Below, in pieces: positions 25,874 to 30,006 of a stretch of 30,006 bases of DNA. Source of the DNA: CAZQSL01 sp964595945 (GTDB taxonomy: Bacteria; UBP15; UBA6099; JAJRTR01). The first letter of the stretch is position 1, and every line of letters begins with the position of its first letter. The DNA lies in NCBI GenBank assembly GCA_964595945.1, contig CAZQSL010000036.1, positions 1-30,006 on the forward strand, read 5' to 3'. The translations under genes were made by a program, and so were the position numbers. The notes under the pieces are model-generated. The model searched no databases. It was not told where the DNA came from and worked only from the letters and a program-made list of their open reading frames with translations.

Positions 25874-26478
25874 TATGGGGAAATTGAGGAAATAAGTGGG
25901 CAAGGTCATGTGCGTATAGGTTCTACGCCGCTTCCCCGGTGTTTCAAGTGGATTGTCGCTTTCTTATCCGAACAATACACTCTTGTTCGCTTACAGTATC
26001 GAGGAAGCTACAATTATTATAGACACGCCAAATGCAAAAATCCACCCTTTTTGAGAATATTTTTTTACTTTGTTTCTGATTGGTAACTTCTACCCCCGGT
26101 TGAGGTTTCATCAAATCAAACAATGGCGTGTTCATCCTGCTTTTTCAGCGTTATCCTGGCTGTCAGATGCGCTTTTTGTGTAATTGTCATAAATTGATAA
26201 TTTCCAGCCCGAACACGGCAGCGGGCCAATGCAGGATAGCCGTGTCAGAATCTGTTGAAAGAGTCAGAACCGAAACTGAACCATACTTCTGTTTTTGTAA
26301 GCGTTCACGACAAGAGCATGGAGACCCCTTTTTTGCAAAAAAAGGTTCTCCGCGAGTATTCCGTGAACGGTTACCTGTTTATCATATATTTGACGCCAAT
26401 TCGAGTCCATGATGGAATATGAATGGTGCGGAGGGCGATCCGTGGCGTCGGATACATCACCGATTATACCTGTCGGGA

Positions 26479-27465
26479 TCAGCGGGAGCCGGAGAGCCAC
26501 AGGTTTCTGTACGACTGCCATTCGGTGTCATCGGTAGTGTACTCGGCAAAGAGTGCGATGCCGTCGATGACCGACCTGTCGGTGCGATGGCGGGCGATGC
26601 CGCGGCGTATGCCTTTTATGGCGACCGATATATTTTCGACATGCGGATTGTGAGAGCGTCCGCCGGGGAAGTATGTGGGGACGCCGAAGAGGATATTGCA
26701 GGGTGAGTGAGCGGCGGCGACGGCATTGGACACGCGGATGACTTGCTGGGTAAGCAGCCAGACATAGGCGCGCGGGGTGGGCATTGCCGAGTCGTAGCAC
26801 ATGACGGCTATCTGGTCGGCATGCTTGGCGACTTGTGTGAAGTAGTTTTCGCTCCAGTATGCGAGGGACCTGATCTGTGCGGGCATCCACATGGGTGAGG
26901 CGACTGACATGATTTTGCCGGCGGGGAGTGCGGCGCGTGTTTCCTTGAGAAGTTCGAGAAATCCCGGGTCGCCATCGCGACAGATTTCGTAGTCGTATTG
27001 TATGCCGTCGAATCCTGCCTGCGTGGTGAGAAAAAGTGCTTCCGCGATGATGGTCTGGCGGGTCGGACTGTCGGACAAGTCTACGACGCCGCCCCATTTT
27101 TTCTGGTTGCCGATGAATATCCACGCGATGGCTTTTGTTTGTGGCGACTGGCGGTGTATCGCGGCAGTAAGTTGGCGGGCCTGCGCGGGGAAGCGGTATT
27201 TGAGGCGGCCGTCTTTACTTGTCGAGCGGACGTGGTAGTAGGCGTATGCGATGGAGTTTCTTTCGAGATTGTCGATGGAGTCAGAGAGTTCTTTCCCGGA
27301 GCGCTGGCCGAAGTACCATGTGTGCCTCATCCAGGCGCCGTTGGTGGTATGATCAGGAGGCGGGGGGCTCCATGATGAAAATTTCGGATACAGATAGTAG
27401 TCGCCGACTGTTGCCAGACCTATCAGTAGCAGGACTGTGATCCATCGTTTGATGCGAGATTTCAT
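26479..27465 (-). CDS. Membrane-anchored GH18-like putative glycoside hydrolase
   Basis: A 328-residue protein with an N-terminal anchor helix (about 8-24) and a TIM-barrel-like body. The key motif is GFDGIQYDYE (151-160), which matches the GH18 DGxDxDxE signature with D153, D158 and the catalytic acid E160. The middle aspartate is replaced by Q156. Further barrel-like strands include KAIAWIFIGN, IMSVASP, QIAVMCYDSA and NILFGVPTYF, the last two resembling late GH18 strands. It probably acts outside the inner membrane on a glycan, or is an inactive binding relative. The weak ribosome binding site makes the start less certain. It lies 228 bases after asd on the same strand. Confidence 0.65.
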   Translation of the reverse strand: MKSRIKRWITVLLLIGLATVGDYYLYPKFSSWSPPPPDHTTNGAWMRHTWYFGQRSGKELSDSIDNLERNSIAYAYYHVRSTSKDGRLKYRFPAQARQLTAAIHRQSPQTKAIAWIFIGNQKKWGGVVDLSDSPTRQTIIAEALFLTTQAGFDGIQYDYEICRDGDPGFLELLKETRAALPAGKIMSVASPMWMPAQIRSLAYWSENYFTQVAKHADQIAVMCYDSAMPTPRAYVWLLTQQVIRVSNAVAAAHSPCNILFGVPTYFPGGRSHNPHVENISVAIKGIRRGIARHRTDRSVIDGIALFAEYTTDDTEWQSYRNLWLSGSR

Positions 27466-27566
27466 GAGTAGCTGCCGGAAGAGAGGGGACGGGCTTTCGA
27501 CTGGATGCTCACGCCCGTCCCGGTGTGTGATACGACGATCAGGGTCTGTCGCAAAACGACTTTCGC

Positions 27567-27660
27567 CGGTTGTTTGTCTTTTTGCGTGTTTCCGTGCTGC
27601 CTGTCCGGTGACACGTTTTCAGACATCTCTTTCGCAAAGATTGCGGACAGACAACCGGCG
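27567..27660. repeat. Inverted repeat in the asd-GH18 intergenic space
   Basis: CGCCGGTTGT (27567-27576) is the exact reverse complement of ACAACCGGCG (27651-27660), giving 10-bp arms about 74 bases apart. It lies after the asd stop codon. The wide loop and absence of a T-run argue against a simple terminator. Confidence 0.4.
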
Positions 27661-27693
27661 CAAGGCCGCGATGGCTGTTTCCATTCAGAGCCT

Positions 27694-28815
27694 TTATTTG
27701 TTTTCGACGAATTCGACGATAATGTTGAGGATACGTCTGATGGGTTCGGCCGCGCCCCAGAGGAGCTGGTCGCCGCAGGTGAAGAGAGTGATATATTGGG
27801 GGCCGATGTTGGCTTTTTTGATGCGGCCGACGGGGATGTCGAGGCGGCCCGAGACGGCGGCGGGTGAGAGGTGCGCGCGGGTTTCTTCGGGTGTGTTGGG
27901 GATGATGCGGACCCAGTCGCTGGAGGAGGCGATGATAGCGGTGATTTCGTCGAGGGGGATATCTTTTGTGAGTTTGACGGTAATGGCCTGGCTGTGGCAG
28001 CGCATGGCGCCGACGCGGACGCAGAGGCCGTCGATGTTGACGGGCGGGTCGAGGTCGAGGATTTTGTTGGTTTCGGCGTAGCCTTTCCATTCTTCCCTGG
28101 TCTGGCCGCTTGGCATGAGTGCGTCGATCCAGGCGATGAGGCTGCCGGCGAGGGGGGCTTTGAAATTGGAGATAGGGAATGAGTCGTCGCGGATAGTGTC
28201 GGCGACGATGCGGTCTATTTCGAGGATGCCGGTGGCGGGGTTGTGGAGCTGGCCTTTGCATGAGTCGGCGATGGCTCCCATTTGAGCGACGAGTTCGCGC
28301 ATGTTGTTGGCGCCTGCGCCTGAGGCGGCCTGGTAGGTCATGGAAATGAGCCATTCGACGAGGCCGTGCCTGAAGAGGCCGGCGAGGGCCATGAGCATGA
28401 GACTGACGGTGCAGTTGGAGCCGATGTAGTCTTTTGCGCCTGAGGCGAGCGCGGTGTCGATGACGTCGCGGTTGACGGGATCGAGGACGAGGACACTGTC
28501 ATTTTCCATGCGGAGCGCGGAGGCTGCGTCGATCCAGTAGCCCTGCCAGCCGGTGGCGCGGATTTCGGGATATACTTTTTTGGTGTAGTCGCCGCCCTGG
28601 CAGGTGACGATGATGTCGTGTTTCGCGAGTGCGGCCACGTCGAAGGCGTCGCCGAGTGGTGATGAGTCTGATCCGAAGCCGGGGCCGGCCTGACCTATCT
28701 GCGATGTGGAGTAGAAGGTTGATTCGAATCCTTTGAAATCTCCTTCGGCCTGCATTCTTTCCATGAGCACGGAGCCGACCATTCCGCGCCATCCGATGAA
28801 TCCTACGCTTTGCAT
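27694..28815 (-). CDS. asd: Aspartate-semialdehyde dehydrogenase, E. coli type
   Basis: This 373-residue enzyme reduces aspartyl phosphate to aspartate semialdehyde with NADPH, the branch point for diaminopimelate/lysine, threonine and methionine. The sequence closely follows the E. coli enzyme. It opens with GFIGWRGMVGS, has the nucleophile C135 in IGSNCTVSLM, the QAASGAGANNMREL motif, and R267 and H274 in CVRVGAMRCHSQ at the same numbers as in E. coli. The start is placed at ATG 28815, with GAGGT close upstream. The open frame extends much further upstream, but that part is unrelated to the family. Its product feeds cell-wall precursors, as does ddl. No other lysine-pathway gene is nearby. 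Confidence 0.95.
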   Translation of the reverse strand: MQSVGFIGWRGMVGSVLMERMQAEGDFKGFESTFYSTSQIGQAGPGFGSDSSPLGDAFDVAALAKHDIIVTCQGGDYTKKVYPEIRATGWQGYWIDAASALRMENDSVLVLDPVNRDVIDTALASGAKDYIGSNCTVSLMLMALAGLFRHGLVEWLISMTYQAASGAGANNMRELVAQMGAIADSCKGQLHNPATGILEIDRIVADTIRDDSFPISNFKAPLAGSLIAWIDALMPSGQTREEWKGYAETNKILDLDPPVNIDGLCVRVGAMRCHSQAITVKLTKDIPLDEITAIIASSSDWVRIIPNTPEETRAHLSPAAVSGRLDIPVGRIKKANIGPQYITLFTCGDQLLWGAAEPIRRILNIIVEFVENK

Positions 28816-28960
28816 CGTTGCACCTCTAACATTTTTCTGATCATTAGATATTATGGCGAAGGGCGCGTATATTTTATACTTGCCGGGCGAAAAAAACATG
28901 CCGTGCTCACCGTGAGAAATGGACAGAGGGAGCATGGTTGCTGTAAAATCGAGGCATCGA

Positions 28961-29878
28961 ATGGAAATCCCGAAGGCTGGACATGGTGGAGAAAAGGGGC
29001 ATTTGTTGAAAAGCACATGGAATGGAGTGATAGTCGAGGGGGGAATCGATCGTGACGATGTGTTCACGATAGTGATACATCCACTCGAAGAAGTCACGCC
29101 GGAAGTCAGAAAGCGGCTCAGCGAGTCATGCGGCATGTCGCCGCTCGACATCAAGATCAAGGTGCGGCCCGGCGGCTATATCGCGCTGCTGCGCGGCATG
29201 GACTTCCACGAGATGCAGGGCGCGATGCTCAGGCTGCGCGCGGCTGGATTTGTCACGAGTCTCTTTCGCAATACATTCACGTTCGACATACCCGTGATGG
29301 AGGTTTTCCACAATGGCTCGGCCGATGGCAGCCGGATAGTTTTCGGCGACGACGACAACCCCTCAAGCAACATTGTCGAAAGAGGCGACCGCGTGCTGGT
29401 AGTGATGACTACTATCGCCGTCAATTCCGTGACAGTAGCCGGCCCGCCCAGAAAATCGGTGGGGTTGGGACTGAATCCGGCAATGCCGGTAAAAATCAAG
29501 ACGCGGCCCGCCGCAAAGATCGAAAAAACCGAGTATGTGGGCGTGGCCGATCTTTTCAATTTCTCCCGCGAGCAGCATACGAGACTGACAGCAGGCAATT
29601 TTCATTTCAAGGGATTGCTCGGCGATATGACAGCGAGGTCGTTCAATGCCAACATGAATGTCCTGCTGCACAAAATCCGGGGGATTGCGGGCAGCGTGAC
29701 AGTGGACGAACGGTATGATGCCAGCAGTATCCCGCTGCCGAGTTCGTCGATCCGCAAGGGTGTCGTGCCAGGTGGCACGACGATGGGATTTGCGGATGCC
29801 ACGAAAATCACCAGAGACGATTTTTGCGAGTTTACGGCCTATTCGCGATTCAGGTATATCGTGGAAAGATACCGGTGA
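28961..29878 (+). CDS. Unrecognised soluble protein
   Basis: I do not recognise this 305-residue protein. It has no signal peptide or membrane helix. The N-terminal half contains short alternating strands and helices (VFTIVIHPLEEVTPEVRKRL, YIALLRGMDFHEMQGAM). The middle has a Lys/Arg/Pro-rich linker (NPAMPVKIKTRPAAKIEKTE), and the C-terminal part ends FCEFTAYSRFRYIVERYR. Codon use resembles neighbouring genes and the frame is intact, so it is very probably real. The start is uncertain: ATG 28961 is preferred because GAGG lies 6 bases upstream, but ATGs at 28919 and 28934 are possible. It is divergent from asd and shares about 145 bases of upstream DNA with it. Confidence 0.65.
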   Translation: MEIPKAGHGGEKGHLLKSTWNGVIVEGGIDRDDVFTIVIHPLEEVTPEVRKRLSESCGMSPLDIKIKVRPGGYIALLRGMDFHEMQGAMLRLRAAGFVTSLFRNTFTFDIPVMEVFHNGSADGSRIVFGDDDNPSSNIVERGDRVLVVMTTIAVNSVTVAGPPRKSVGLGLNPAMPVKIKTRPAAKIEKTEYVGVADLFNFSREQHTRLTAGNFHFKGLLGDMTARSFNANMNVLLHKIRGIAGSVTVDERYDASSIPLPSSSIRKGVVPGGTTMGFADATKITRDDFCEFTAYSRFRYIVERYR

Positions 29879-29972
29879 TCCGGCACACGGTTTTCTACTG
29901 GCCGTCAAGAGAATGGCCCCTTCAATACCACAGCAGAATCCGCGGATGCCAGATGCGGCATGAGTGAATAAA

Positions 29973-30006
29973 CCCGAATTCTATCCTGATTATCCCTGAA
30001 ACTCAG
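29973..30006. repeat. Dispersed intergenic repeat at the window end
   Basis: The segment starts with CCCGAATTCTAT, identical to 1097-1108, and continues with CCTGATTATCCCTGAAACTCAG. That continuation matches the reverse complement of 31-54 at 20 of 24 positions when the two preceding bases are included. The window ends inside the element, so its full length is unknown. Confidence 0.55.

Larger units (their letters stand above)
25300..26478. other. Gene-free, AT-richer region with many inverted repeats
   Basis: About 1.2 kb between the TPR gene and the GH18-like gene holds no credible gene. Its open frames are short and compositionally random. It contains a CCCAATTC/GAATTCGGG repeat relative (25326-25350) and hairpin copy 2 (25472-25511). 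It also holds a long stem (25568-25648), two adjacent hairpins (25833-25873) and a 7-bp inverted repeat CGAACAA/TTGTTCG (25969-25989). Several homopolymer runs occur near 26335. It could hold a non-coding RNA or decayed mobile DNA. Confidence 0.55.

Noticed and set aside
25969..25989. CGAACAA/TTGTTCG as a LexA-type SOS box
   Set aside because: The half-sites are too far apart for the known CGAAC-N4-GTTCG operator, and no gene starts nearby.
27539..28354. 271-residue Arg/His-rich minus-strand frame over the asd 3' end
   Set aside because: It overlaps a certain asd gene in another frame and has no protein-like features.
28816..28960. Lysine riboswitch upstream of asd
   Set aside because: The space before asd is too short for the roughly 170-base aptamer if a promoter is also present, and its conserved elements were not seen.
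28816..29160. N-terminal extension of the asd reading frame
   Set aside because: The extra 115 residues are unrelated to Asd and overlap the divergent gene. The family start aligns exactly at 28815, with a nearby GAGGT.
1..30006. tRNA genes, CRISPR arrays or insertion sequences
   Set aside because: No GGTTCRAATCC-like T-arm with matching acceptor stems, no regularly spaced identical repeats and no transposase frames were found by reading the window.

Overview
The window looks like chromosome of an uncultured, deep-branching Gram-negative bacterium. An outer membrane is implied by a TolC-type channel and a large surface beta-barrel protein, and D-Ala-D-Ala ligase implies peptidoglycan. Coding DNA is moderately GC-rich, while some intergenic DNA is clearly AT-richer. 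No rRNA, tRNA, CRISPR array, transposase or phage gene was found. The phylum cannot be fixed by eye.

Layout. (1) 1-1363: an orphan response regulator with a Cro/CI-type DNA-binding tail, its promoter and terminator, flanked by repeat-bearing intergenic DNA. (2) 6547-1364, minus strand: a drug-efflux-type operon, tetR > tolC > hlyD > ABC-2 permease. It has a clear promoter and palindromic operator but no ATPase gene. (3) 6598-8521: a ThiF/MoeB-family adenylyltransferase and a divergent UlaG-like metallo-beta-lactamase-fold hydrolase. (4) 8750-11438: ddl, preceded by a textbook sigma-54 promoter and a foldable leader, then a probable lipoprotein with two discoidin-like and two fibronectin-III-like domains. 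(5) 15895-11458, minus strand: a UPF0182 membrane protein and a B12-binding radical SAM enzyme. (6) 16086-25299, plus strand: three large envelope genes, namely a 1051-residue beta-rich outer-membrane protein, a 1108-residue DUF4175-like membrane/coiled-coil protein and an 834-residue TPR protein. (7) 25300-26478: about 1.2 kb without genes, rich in inverted repeats. (8) 28815-26479, minus strand: aspartate-semialdehyde dehydrogenase of the E. coli type and a membrane-anchored GH18-like protein. (9) 28961-29878: an unrecognised 305-residue protein.

Most of the window concerns the cell envelope: efflux, peptidoglycan precursors (asd feeds the diaminopimelate branch, ddl makes D-Ala-D-Ala), a surface barrel and periplasmic scaffold proteins. 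The most unusual signals are non-coding or compositional. They are a two-copy hairpin with a compensatory base-pair change (6598-6637 and 25472-25511), the sigma-54 promoter with structured leader before ddl, a strand-composition switch inside the UPF0182 gene near 15.0 kb, and the strongly pyrimidine-rich sense strand of the outer-membrane protein gene. Functions come from motifs read by eye, with no database search.
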